From Haberlea rhodopensis (taxonomy: Eukaryota; Streptophyta; Magnoliopsida; Lamiales; Gesneriaceae), in NCBI GenBank assembly GCA_907163345.1, contig CAJQUN010000052.1:2852001-2916000 (forward strand): a stretch of 64,000 bases of DNA, read 5' to 3'. The position numbers and the translations under genes were made by a program. Every line of letters starts with the position of its first letter. Within the stretch, counting starts at the first letter, position 1. Of the stretch, positions 11,360 through 21,659 are shown piece by piece. The notes beneath the pieces are model-generated. The model searched no databases, was not told where the DNA came from, and saw only the letters and a program-made list of their open reading frames with translations.

Positions 11360-13064
11360 ATTTATCTATTTATCACTTGTCATTGGATTGATGATAATTG
11401 GTGTATGCAAAAATGAATTTTATCTTTAGATGAGTTAGATTATGCACATACTGGTTATGTAATTACTAAATATATATTCAATACCTGTAGACATTATGGA
11501 ATTCAGGATAAGATATTTTCAATGCGAATAACAATGATGTGATGTGTGATTTAAAGACTATCTGAAATCAATGCTTGATGGTATTTTTTTCATGTTAGTT
11601 GCATGCCATGTTATTAATTTGGCTGTGAAAGTTGGTTATGAGGACAATCAATCAACATGTATTGATAAAATGAAATATTATGATAAATGGTTACGCACGA
11701 GCCGTGTTAAGCGTGATTGGAAACAATTATGTGTATCTAATCGTTTGCAGCATCTTCTGTTTCCATCACCAATAGAAACAATGTGGAATTCGTTGTACAA
11801 TATATTGAATAATATGTTACCTAACAAAGATATTTTAACTTCATTTTATAATTCATATCAGATGTCTGATACCTATGAAAATATTTATTTGACTGATGGG
11901 GATTGAAAATTGTGTATCAATGTTAGGTACTTTCAAAGAAGCGACAGAACGTTTCTCCGATGTTACTTATTCAACTTCTGTTTATTTTCTTCCTTTAGTA
12001 TTTAACATGTTTGATAAGTTTATATAATTAATAATGATGATGAATTGCATACTTTTGTTAGTGCAATGGAAACTAAATTATAAAATATTTGGAACAAACT
12101 CACACTTGCATTGCATCACAACATTACTAGATCCTAGTCAATGTTTAGCTTCATTAATATTTTTTGAATATTATGCTAAATTTTTGGGGAAGGTTGTTGA
12201 CGATCGAAAGACGTCTATAATGCAATATCTCCAAAATATGTTTCAATTGTGTTATAATCAACAGGCAAGTGAATCGTCGCAACAAATGGTTGTTGAAGAA
12301 CAACCCCAAGCTCAATCAGAGGCGGAGGCATCAATTTGCTTAGGATGCTAGGCAGAAAAAACTGAAGGAAAAATGACATCCTACTAACACGTCGACTGAG
12401 TTGCAAATTTATCTGAATTATCAATTTCTAACGGAAGACAATTTCGATGTCTTTCAATGGTGGAAGGAAAATGCAGCACAATTCCCTATCTTTGACAAAA
12501 TGGCTAAAGACGTGTATGTGGTACAAGCTTCAAGCGTCACTTCTGAATAGACATTCTCAACATGTGGCCGAATTATTGGAGAGTACAGAAGTAGTATATC
12601 TGCTGATTCGTTATTACATGTTCACATTACTTAGATTAGTTTGAAGCACAATGTAAGAATATAAGAGATGTGGCGGTTGACGAATTCATAAATCATTATG
12701 ACGAGTAAGAAGAAGATAACACCAAAATAATATTTGTCAATTATGAAGAGTGCTAAATACTAATATTTTTTATTTAGATTTTTAATTGCCATAAGTGTAC
12801 AATTATTTGTATGCATTTATATTATCAAATAAAGATGAAATGTATTGAATTTGTTATGAATATTGTGGAAAACATATACAAAAAAAAAAAACTAAATGTA
12901 TCGAACCGGATCGGATCGATCCGAAACCTGTTGGGACCTGAACCAGTTGGGATTGAAACCGATTGGGACCAAAACCGGATCCGATCAGGTTCCGGTTTTG
13001 GGATTACCCGATCCAAAATCAGTCGGTTCCAGACCGGACCGATTCGATCCGTTAAGCGCCCCTA
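11360..13064 (+). pseudogene. hAT transposase pseudogene, 5'-truncated, with 3' terminus
   Basis: Broken plus-strand copy of the same hAT transposase seen at 47088-60797 and 62727-64000. Identifiable parts are a central region at 11571-11906 (ACHVINLAVKVGYED; RDWKQLC), the TLLDPSQCLASL segment near 12120-12180, and the C-terminal dimerisation part near 12400-12640. In the last part the expected SESAFSTCGR reads with an in-frame TAG (near 12548). Several frameshifts and stops are present. The subterminal GGATCGGATC-rich sequence and a terminus ending GTTAAGCGCCCCTA at 13064 match the family TIR. No 5' TIR was found, so the copy is truncated on the left. Confidence 0.85.
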
Positions 13065-14770
13065 CCCCTTCTCCATTTGGGTCTCTTCCTCTTCTAGCTT
13101 CAAGGAGGATTATTCTTCATTTTAAGCTCAAAAGTTGTAGCTATGGATTAGTTTGTTTTATACTTGGTATTTTATTGACTTTTGAGGTGACTTTTTTTAT
13201 TGATGTTATGAAATTGGAAATTTTGATGTTTTGTTGGGTTTGAGTATTATTGTTGTGGTTGGCACAAAAAGCATGCTAAGTTGAGTTAAAATTGTTATTT
13301 TGGTTGTTGCTTGAATGGTAGTGGAGCTTTGTTGAGAAAAAAATGGGAATTTTCAATTTATGGCAACTACCGATGGATCGACAGCAATAACATCAATCGA
13401 TCGGCGGGAATTGAAAGAGAAAATGTAGATTTTCGGGTAAACGATCGATTGGTGGCACCATGAGTGATCGATCGGTGAAATGCGAAATGAAAGAAGAAAT
13501 TTTTCGGGATTACCTATCGATCGAAGAAGTACATAGTGTGTGATGAAAAATTCAAGGGCTACCGATCGATCAATGGCAATGCAGTGATCGGTCGATAGCG
13601 ATAATTTTTTTTTAAAAAATACTTCAATATTTTCTATCCGTTATACGGGGAATCTAATTGTGATTAGTTGTTTATTACTTGGATTAAGATCACATTATGA
13701 GCATGTACGTTTATGCTTGATTAATGCGTACAACTTTTGATAATGAAAAAATATTGAATTGTTGAATTCATGTAGAGCCTTCTCGAGCCTCAGGATGAAG
13801 AGAATGATAGCTTGATTTTGATTCTGAGTAATGAGTTACATGTTGACGTACGTGCTACAATAAAATGTGTATTTGTTGCAATGATTGAGATTGATGTGAA
13901 TGTGTTAGGGTCGCCGTTGTTGAGTGTGCGATGTGTCAGAGTCGTCGCTGATAAGTGTGCAACATGTTAGGGTCGTCGTTGGTGAGAGTGCGATATGTTA
14001 GGGTCGTCGCTGGATAGTTTTGCAATGTTTTAACATATATGTGAATCATAGTTGAAAGGGAATAATGCATAGTGATTATAATGCACTATTGTAGTAATAA
14101 TTTAATTATGGTTATTAATTGTGATATTGACGAATTGTGAAACTGTGAGAATATGAATAGCTTTAGAGACCTTATGGAGTATCTCATATTTTACATCATT
14201 ATATTAAATAAACCATGAATTGTATTCATTGAAATTGTTATTATTATTGGTGTATAGGGGTGCTTAACGGGCCGGGTCAATCCGGACTCGACCCAAAACC
14301 TGACCGGTTAGTCCGGTCCGGAATCGAAACCGGACTAATCGGTTCCGAACCTGTCCGGAACCGGATCGGTTCTACCGTTTCGGATCCGGTATCTTATCGG
14401 TTCCGACCAAACGGATCCGGTTCCAGATTGAACCGGAACCGGATCCGTTTTTTTTATAAAAAAAAAATTCGATAAAATCCCTTCGTTTTTTACTTTTTTT
14501 AAAAAAAATAATAATAAATAAATCCGGTTCCGGGTTGGAACCTGTCCAACCCGGAACCGGATGCAATCTGGTTCCTTAACGGATCGGACCGGTTTCGGGA
14601 TTATCGGATCAGGAATCGGACGGTTCCGGACCGGACCGGACCGGATCGGACCGATCCGTTAAGCACCCCTATTGGTGTATCATCCAGTGTGGGTGTTATT
14701 TCTATGAAAACAAGTGACATGTTTTAATTTTGGAGGGTTTGGGAAAAAAGTACGTAAAATCAATTTAGAA
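13065..14770 (+). repeat. LTR-like repeat block with GATCGATCG clusters
   Basis: A non-coding block sharing order and wording with 21660-24110. There is a pyrimidine-rich start (CTTCTCCATTTGGGTCTCTTCC), then a cluster of GATCGATC words at 13370-13600. GTCGTCGCTG-type repeats follow at 13910-14010, then TTTCTATGAAAACAAGTGACATG near 14700, comparable to TTTCTGTTGAAACAGGTGGACATG near 23660. I interpret it as a diverged copy of an LTR or other large non-coding retroelement part. It is cut at the left by a hAT terminus and interrupted by a hAT MITE. Confidence 0.45.
14255..14671. mobile_element. 417-bp non-autonomous hAT element (MITE) with perfect ends
   Basis: Termini are inverted repeats: TAGGGGTGCTTAACGG at the left and CCGTTAAGCACCCCTA at the right. 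They are flanked by an exact 8-bp target duplication, TTGGTGTA, at 14247-14254 and 14672-14679. The interior is built from CCGGTTCCGGA-type words and A/T runs and encodes nothing. The ends match the transposase-bearing hAT copies in this window, so this is a deletion derivative mobilised by that family. Confidence 0.95.
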
Positions 14771-15109
14771 AATATTGCATGCTTTGTATTTTTTGTTTTT
14801 AATTGAACTTAACTTTTTTTTATAGACTACATTTGGAGTATATATATAAGTTATTTCTCTCGATCAATATGCCTTAGTATTTAGAAGATAAGTGTGTCGA
14901 GAATATATTATTTCCAAAGTTATTTTGTATAATTTCTTTTAGGCGGATGGTTTCATTTTGGAAATATATTTGAAGGTAATCTTCAAATTTAAATTAAAGG
15001 TTGATTTTTGGAAAAAAAATATTTAAGGTCCAAAATAAATTTATGATGTACTCAAATATTATATATAGGGAAAGATGACCAAAGCAAAAGTCGACTAACA
15101 TGACAGCTA

Positions 15110-15400
15110 CAGTTCTAAGTTGGTGTTTGCAAATGCTTTTGCAAACTGTTTATCAGATTTTCAGAAGAAAAAAAAAAGTAGAATTTGAGTGTTTTATTTC
15201 ATTGCTTCTGCTATTGCTTCTCTAAAAATAAGCAGAAAAAAGCAGAAGCTGAGAATCAGGTTATTACATGTTTAGACTGCTTTAAGTTGTTTTGTAGCAA
15301 TTTTATAATTAATTGAAGTTTATTAAGCTGTTTTTTAATTTAAATAGCAAACACTCAATCGATGCTTTTCTTAAAAGCAACTTTTTCCAATTTTAAACAA
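15110..15400. repeat. MITE-like repeat, copy 1
   Basis: Begins around GTGTTTGCAAATGCTTTTGC and ends with AGCAAACACTC plus GATGCTTTTCTTAAAAGC, so the termini are roughly inverted. The interior word TTGAAGTTTATTAAGCTGTTTTTT appears reversed at 35375-35400 in a similar-sized block. It probably belongs to a common short non-autonomous DNA transposon family; exact ends are uncertain. Confidence 0.45.
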
Positions 15401-15735
15401 AAATAACATTTGAATAAGAATTGCATATAATTCAATTGTAAATTCTTATATCTAATTGAATTATAAAAATTTATACACGCCAAGAATCTCTCTTCTTCGA
15501 TTAATTATTCCTAATAAATTATCAGGATGTTTACGTTTTGTCTCGCCACGGCCCAAAGGTGACTGTTCATTTACGATAGACTCGAAAATTTTGAATAATA
15601 AAACTGATTGAAATCATATTTTAGCAGCTAAGTTTATGTAGATATTCTTGAGCTCAAATATATGGTGAATTAGATGTAGATCACATATTCCCTCTAGTTG
15701 AAACAATAATATCTATATTACATGCTATATTAGTC

Positions 15736-16195
15736 GTAATTTTCCATCAATCCATTACAAACTATATAGGTAAATTCATATTATATTTATTCAGATATCC
15801 ATCCGTTAATGTTTGAACTAGAGCTTAAAAATTATAATTAATTTATTTTACAAAGAAGACGAATGTAATTTTCAGCTAAATATATATCAATTAAACTTCT
15901 ACACTTTCGTTAATTGGTCTGCATTCTCGTACCATCAATCTATACTTTTTTATATCAGATAATGGACGAACAAACCGTAATTTTCCATCCATCAATTACA
16001 AAATATATGGGCAAATTCGTAATACAATTATTCAAAGGTCCATCCGTTATTATTCAAACTAGAGATAATAAGTTATAATAAATTTATTTTACAAGAGAGA
16101 CAGCTGTAATTTTCCCTCGAATATAACAATTAAACTTCTAAACTTTAGTTTTTTTGGTCTGCATTCTCTTACCATCAATCTATACTATTTATTAT
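15736..16195. repeat. Diverged tandem duplication, unit about 242 bp
   Basis: The ordered words ATTTTCCATC, CATCCGTTA, AATTTATTTTACAA, AATTAAACTTCTA and GGTCTGCATTCTC recur at a spacing of about 242 bp (first unit from about 15738, second from about 15979). The copies differ by many substitutions, so the event is old. Confidence 0.75.
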
Positions 16196-16570
16196 GTAAA
16201 ATATATTTATCGTAATCATTGGTACTTTAAGGTTGAAACACAACAATTTTCCTATTATAATTCATACGGAATTTTTTATGTGAAAGAAATACTCAAATAT
16301 AATTACTTTACACAAATTATTTTTATATACTAGATTATAAAATGCAAGATATTGCTATAATGGTCTATATTTATATCTAAAATATACAAACAACTTTTAA
16401 CCTTAAATTGGGCTTATTTCTATGAGAAAACAAAACATAACAAAGTAAAAATTCAAACACGTTCTCTACATTATTATTTTCTGTTATTAACCAAGAGATC
16501 CTTATACTAATTACCTTTAGTCACTACAATACACCAAATTTTGATACATTAAACTCACCTTGTTTTTATA

Positions 16571-16915
16571 CAAACAACAATAGCATCTAAATCTTTAATC
16601 TCAATGAATTGTGGTATACTACATAAACAATAGAGATAATCAAGTCTGATCGGACACATACGTCGGTCTTCTTCGAGTGCTTCTATCGGTCAAAATATCG
16701 TCTTTAATCCCCTTGAAGTCCAAGTCTTTGTGTACAGCTGCAAGTCATGTCTTCTTGGGTCAGCCTCACGCTCTCGTGAAATGCCGAAATCCATGGACTC
16801 TACTCGACGTACATCTCTGGGCTTACCTCGTAGCCGTACGCGACCAAACATATGTAATCTACTTTCTTGCATCTTCTCTTTTATACAAGCTACACTTACT
16901 TCAACTGAAATTACG
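16571..16915 (-). mobile_element. 5'-truncated RTE LINE 3' end
   Basis: About 345 bp matching the 3' end of the LINE at 4767-8048, including the tail side (AACAACAATAGCATC), TCTTTAATCTCAATGAATT, AGTCATGTCTTCTT and TTGCATCTTCTCTT. On the minus strand it still reads VACIKEKMQESRL and HMFGRVRLRG, the 3' domain of RTE reverse transcriptase. The 5' side stops abruptly near 16915, as expected from incomplete reverse transcription. No convincing target duplication was found. Confidence 0.8.
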
Positions 16916-17450
16916 ATTTTTATGTTTTTAAACATCAACTATTCTACAATTAGAAAGATTTTGTTCTCTTCAAACACGAAACCAAAATAATAAGAGACAT
17001 GGCTAGATCAATTGCCCATTTTTTTGTCTTTTAAGAATCATTAAGATATATATATTAATTAAATTAAAACTATTGGTAACAGCTGTTCTCTATATGATTC
17101 AGCAATTTAGGACGTCGTATAATTGTGTACTTTCACCGACTCTAATAATCGGTTGAAATTTAATAAAAATGCTAATTTACCTTAAAAAATTGTCAATTAA
17201 ATATTATTTGACTGGCGAGATTTTTGGTTTCTGGTAATGCATAGTACCAGAATAGAGTGCATTTGGAATTTCCTCAAAAATTATAATATACTACACAACA
17301 AAATATATAAGATGAATATATATTTATAAAAAAGTATTTTCTCAGTCTTTATTATAAATTATTTTCTAATTTTACCAAATTATATTATGTGCATAATAAA
17401 TTGTATATTTTGAAATGATTATAGTTTGTTATAAAATTGCTTGTTAATTT

Positions 17451-18037
17451 TGTTGAAAATAGTATACTCGATAATTCTTTTGTTCACTCGGAAAGATGGA
17501 CCGTTTATGACATAACAAGTCTAACATATTGACATCCACATGATGCATCTTCTCATATCTACATATCGTTTAATACAGGGTTTTGCCCTGTTACTATAAA
17601 GAAATAAAGTTATGTCACTGTTATCAGCTCTAGCTTTTAGAAAGTGGTAATAATTTCATCCTAATAATTGGTATTGGAACGATGTCACGAGTTCGTGTCA
17701 ACCTAGAAGCAATTCATTGGGATTATTTTGGATGGTGGGGGAATGTTAGGACTTTGGTAATGCGAAATTTTCTCTATGCGCTCGTAGACGAAATGTCACC
17801 CAACAAGCCATCCAGGAAGCAATTCTTGGGAGGATTGTTGGAAATGATGTACCCAACAATTCTCACATGCGTTCGGAGAGGTAATCGTTTATGATATAAC
17901 AAGTCAGACCCACGTAGTGCAGACCTTCATGTCTGCATATAATTTAGTACGAGGTTTTTCTGTCACTATAAAGAAATAAAGTTATGTATCTACTACCAAT
18001 CATAGCTTTTAGCAAGAACATAAGTGATTGATCCTAC
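17451..18037 (+). mobile_element. Old TRIM-type LTR retrotransposon
   Basis: Two diverged direct repeats of about 200 bp (17451-17663 and 17836-18037) share TGTTG(A/G)AAAT, TTTATGA(C/T)ATAACAAGTC and ACTATAAAGAAATAAAGTTATGT. ACTATAAAG also looks like a TATA box. Right after the first is AATTGGTATTGGAACG (17664 on), a degraded initiator-Met tRNA primer site. Just before the second is a purine run, GGGAGGATT. About 170 bp of non-coding interior separate them. This is the plan of a terminal-repeat retrotransposon in miniature. Target duplications are no longer recognisable. Confidence 0.65.
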
Positions 18038-18674
18038 CTAACAAATTTACACTTAAAACAATTTACATCTAAGTTACCCAAAACTAGAGCAAGACATACT
18101 CTAAGAACGGACTAATTTGCTTGCTCACTTAGCTACTCATAACAACGAACCTGCTTGATTATTAATAAAACATACTTCAAAGCACCGATTAATGGAGCTA
18201 GGACAATATCAATGTATATTATTAGTAACTAGGACAGAATATGAATAAATTATATTGTTTGATACATTTGATTAAGGTGAGATGTATCATAATTTTTAAC
18301 TATTTATCCATCGCTTTTTTCATTACATTGATGATATTAAGGTGTGAGCATTTTAAATAATTCTAAAATTTTTATATTATATTTATTAAAATAAAGAGAA
18401 GTGAGGTGGTGATGCGGGAATTCTGTGTTGCCAGGCTTGCTTGTACCCTAATCCTCCACAAAGAATCGTTGCCAAAACAAAAAGTAATGAGTTTGCTTCA
18501 AAGCCAACTGATTCCCACTCTTTCCTTGGTTATCATTCATAAAATTCTCAAACTTACTTTTTTTTTGTATTTACTTAAAATTTATGGGATTACCCCATTC
18601 ATATTCAAAATTTTGACTCTATTTCTATTCACCTCTTATATCTTATAATTCATAGACGAGCTATACTAGCTCTT

Positions 18675-18760
18675 TATACGATATATGAGTTATCTCAATT
18701 GGCAATTAGTTTTGAGTTTGAACCCCGTGTATTCTTAACAATATTCGCTTAAATTAAAAA
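18675..18760 (+). repeat. tRNA-derived SINE-like fragment
   Basis: GAGTTATCTCAATTGGCAATTAG resembles an A box and TTTGAGTTTGAACCCCGTG resembles a B box, with spacing of about 20 bp between them. It lies just upstream of the zinc-finger gene promoter. No poly(A) tail or target duplication is clear. Confidence 0.35.
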
Positions 18761-18806
18761 TCAGATATATTTTATCCAAAATCTTAATCAAGTCATTCTT
18801 CCCTTC

Positions 18807-18814
18807 TATATATA
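18807..18814 (+). promoter_or_regulatory. Probable TATA box of the C2H2 zinc-finger gene
   Basis: TATATATA, preceded by CCCTTC, sits about 140 bp before the chosen start codon. A start site about 30 bp downstream would make the ATG at 18832 lie at or before the 5' end of the mRNA, supporting the start at 18952. Confidence 0.5.
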
Positions 18815-18951
18815 CAATCTCTGTCACTTTCTTGTATGGTTACATTACAAAGTTTCTTTCATCATCCCCCATCTTTCTATTCCTTTTCATTTTTTATTTT
18901 TTTTATTGCACGGGAAAAGGGAAGCTAAAAAAGCAAGTAAAGCACAAAATC

Positions 18952-19752
18952 ATGCAAATTCAAGAACAAATTATAGAGGTGGCCAAGGATTACAATCGTA
19001 CAATCAAAGGAAAATGTACCAAGAGACCAAGATCGGATTCACCTCTTGCGTTAACTATGGCCACCAGCTCATCTAGCAGCGCCAACATTGGTAGCGGTGG
19101 CGGCCGTCTTAGCAATGGCAGCAGCTTTATAAGTGACAATTCGGGAAGTTCTGATCACTACTTGACGTTAACTTCGCAAAGAATAGAAGAAGAAGAAGAC
19201 ATGGCGAACTGTTTGATTCTCTTAGGAAAAGATAGCCGCCAAACCCAAATGTCATCACTGCGGCTTCCCGCCTCCGGGAACAAGTCGACCATGGCTGTTG
19301 CTGCTGAGTTTTACCGGTGCAAAACGTGTAACAAGAGTTTTTCGTCATTCCAAGCATTAGGTGGTCACCGAGCCGGTCACAGGAAACCCATAATTAAGCC
19401 ATTAGGAACACCTTTAGAGGACAAAAACCCCTTAGCGGAAAATAAAGAAGAACGTGTTGATCGTAAAATTCTCTCTCTCAAAATCAGGAGCAGAAGTTTA
19501 ACCTCAGGCGGCGGCACGTTAAGCAAGTATAGGGTTCACGAGTGTTCAATATGTGGAGCTGAATTCGACTCCGGCCAGGCATTAGGTGGTCACATGAGGC
19601 GGCACAGGCCACTGCCACCGTCGGAAAACAGGAGCCACAGCGAGTCTCAAAAAGAAAAGAAGCCCAGAAAACTGTTGTTATTAGACCTTAATCTTCCCGC
19701 CCCGGAAGAACTAGTCTTCTCCGCCACCCCTCTAAATAATTGCCGTTACTAG
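18952..19752 (+). CDS. C1-type C2H2 zinc-finger repressor, ZAT5-like
   Basis: Intronless, 266 residues. A basic nuclear signal (KGKCTKRPRS) lies at about 19-28. A leucine-rich L-box (EEDMANCLILL) lies at about 81-91. Two plant C2H2 fingers at about 121-143 and 197-218 each hold the diagnostic QALGGH core (YRCKTCNKSF; HECSICGAEF). A C-terminal DLNLPAP motif at 245-251 is a DLN-box EAR repression motif. Known relatives (ZAT5, ZAT10, ZAT12 and others) bind DNA in the nucleus and repress stress, growth or auxin-linked genes. I chose the ATG at 18952 because family members begin a short distance before the KGKxTKR motif. The in-frame ATG at 18832 would add a 40-residue hydrophobic extension unlike the family and lies too near the TATA box. 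The target genes cannot be inferred here. Confidence 0.93.
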   Translation: MQIQEQIIEVAKDYNRTIKGKCTKRPRSDSPLALTMATSSSSSANIGSGGGRLSNGSSFISDNSGSSDHYLTLTSQRIEEEEDMANCLILLGKDSRQTQMSSLRLPASGNKSTMAVAAEFYRCKTCNKSFSSFQALGGHRAGHRKPIIKPLGTPLEDKNPLAENKEERVDRKILSLKIRSRSLTSGGGTLSKYRVHECSICGAEFDSGQALGGHMRRHRPLPPSENRSHSESQKEKKPRKLLLLDLNLPAPEELVFSATPLNNCRY

Positions 19753-20395
19753 CTACTTATTGACTAATTCTTTTCTATGTGTTATTAGTTCAAATTCATC
19801 CTGCAAATGAATTTGTGAATCAGTTATGTATAAAAATTGTTTTTATTTATTTTTTCTTATTAGAAAGAGAACTCAACGATACGTGTGGAAAATGAACTCC
19901 CCACGACGAGAATTTGAACAATATACAAATGGAAGATGAAAAATAGTTTACTACGTTGAGTAAGTTTGTTTGATGTCATCCTTAATAACAGTGTTTAGGG
20001 GGCAACATCACCGCTACATGATCTTGCTACATGATCTTTTCAATATCAAATGCATCGCAACACATGTAGAAAAGGCTACGTGATAATTGATATCGTCTCC
20101 AAGGTACTGCTCTTTAAAACGACATCAAATTTTCGGTATTGACTACTTAACGAACTAACTACAATTGGCTAATATTTACAGCTCATCATGATTGAACTTT
20201 GATATTACTATCAGCAATAATTCTATATATTTACAAGGTGATCATCTTGAAATAGATTCCTTGGATCATTGACATTTGCCACGATTCTTAGTTACATGTC
20301 TACATTAATTGCTTGAAATTCAATGGGACAAAAACACACTCCATGTTTTATGGCTTCTCCGAATTATGATTAGATACAATGTCACACACACACAT

Positions 20396-20439
<44 letters not shown>

Positions 20440-20458
20440 CCACATTTTATATCACTCA
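19753..20458. other. 3' flank of the zinc-finger gene with microsatellite
   Basis: No gene seen. It holds the presumed 3' UTR of the zinc-finger gene, then AT-rich sequence and a compound (CA)n(TA)n microsatellite at 20383-20438. Confidence 0.6.
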
Positions 20459-20467
20459 CTCAAAGTT

Positions 20468-20691
20468 TGATTTCTTTTAAGATAGACCCGCAACCAATAT
20501 CCTTTGGGTATACACAAGATAAATATTCGGGATGATTCAATAGCTTGCAAACCACAACAACCAGGTAAATCGTATTAGGCAAGCCTCGTGCGACAGACTA
20601 GACCGAGAAAGTGTTGGTAGGGGGAATCGAACTCGTAACAAAAGACCGTCATTGTTCACATACACCACCAACTCGTTTACCCTACGAGGAT
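20468..20691 (-). mobile_element. tRNA-derived SINE, 224 bp, copy 1
   Basis: Read on the minus strand it starts CCTCGTAGGGTAAACGAG, has an A-box region (ACGAGTTGGTGGTGTATG) and a B box (GAGTTCGATTCCCC). It shares ACACTTTCTCGGTCTA, GAGGCTTGCCTAATACG and TTTACCTGG with copy 2. The same 9-bp direct repeat, CTCAAAGTT, flanks it (20459-20467, 20692-20700). It is exactly as long as copy 2 at 45866-46089. The A-rich tail is degraded. Confidence 0.82.
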
Positions 20692-20700
20692 CTCAAAGTT

Positions 20701-21659
20701 AAGTATTAATTGATGGAGAGGTGCACATGCTTCTTGCTGTTTATGCATGAATTTCAGTTACATACTATATTAATGTTGTCACACTCTTTGATGATTGCCG
20801 CACAAAGTTGAACTCTAACAATTATTGGCCATCCTCCCATCCAAGAGGTGTGGCTCAAATTTGATTTTAAATCTAGCCACGATTTAATTGTTCCACATGA
20901 GATGTATAAGTGCTCGTTCTTTTAGGAAAAAAACATTAAATTTTAGTTTTAAAATATAGTATATAATTTTGGGTAAATCATAAGAAAAATCACACTAAAT
21001 AGTATCTTGTACAAATGATAGTCCTAAATTTTGATTTTACAAATACAGTCCCACAGAAATTATTACTTTTTAAAACAAAATAGTCCTAAAACAATTTCTG
21101 TAGCATGCACATAGGGACATGTGACGTCATGTGGATCTTTGTTCTTTTTTTAAAATGAGAAAATGGACTTGAGACTATTTTTTTAAAATAATTTTTATGT
21201 GAGACTATTTGTTAGAACAATTTTTGTGGGATTACTTTTGTTTAAAAAAATCAATTTTACGAGATTATATAGTTGTTTAGCCATAAAAATTTGAGACTCG
21301 CAAAAGATGCTATTTAGTGGGATCGTTTTGTGATTTACTCTATAACTTTTATTATCTCAAAAGACATTATAAGTTGTTAAACATTTGATCCAACTTTAAT
21401 ATCCAAGTGATTTGTTTGAGACCAGATTCATATTACAGACAATGAATGTGGACTCATCATGCTGCCATGGTCAAGGCAAAATAAAAATAAAATAAACACC
21501 AGCCCTCAATTTAGGCCTTCATGAACATGTAACAACTTGGGAGATAAAATATATATCCAACATCTGAATATCTGCATCGTTATTGTATTCATTATTAATG
21601 ATTATAAGCAACAGATATCAAAGCTAGTTCTATATAGTAAAATAGATATATTTATATAG
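20701..21659. other. Gene-free region with dispersed AT-rich repeat
   Basis: No ORF worth calling. Positions of about 20960-21345 hold a repeat of phrases such as GAGACTATTT, AATTTTTGTGGGA and GTCCTAAA, related to 42590-42950 and 46660-46950. It is imperfectly palindromic in layout and may be a non-autonomous DNA transposon family. Confidence 0.45.

Larger units (their letters stand above)
14772..16560. other. Gene-free AT-rich region with MITE-like repeat and tandem duplication
   Basis: No ORF worth calling. It contains a MITE-like repeat (15110-15400) whose relative is at 35285-35590, and a diverged tandem duplication (15736-16195). The rest is AT-rich sequence without recognisable features. 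Confidence 0.6.

Noticed and set aside
13365..13600. Regularly spaced GATCGATCG words considered as a CRISPR-like or satellite array
   Set aside because: Spacing is irregular, units are not longer repeats, and the host is a plant nuclear genome.
14260..14475. 71-codon ORF rich in Gly, Ser, Asn and Arg
   Set aside because: Lies wholly within the hAT MITE and reads its CCGGTTCC repeats. The similar ORFs at 12811-13243 and 60511-60789 are the same artefact.
18832..18951. Upstream in-frame ATG giving a hydrophobic N-terminal extension on the zinc-finger protein
   Set aside because: Lies about 20 bp past the TATA box, adds a 40-residue stretch foreign to nuclear C2H2 factors, and family members start near 18952.
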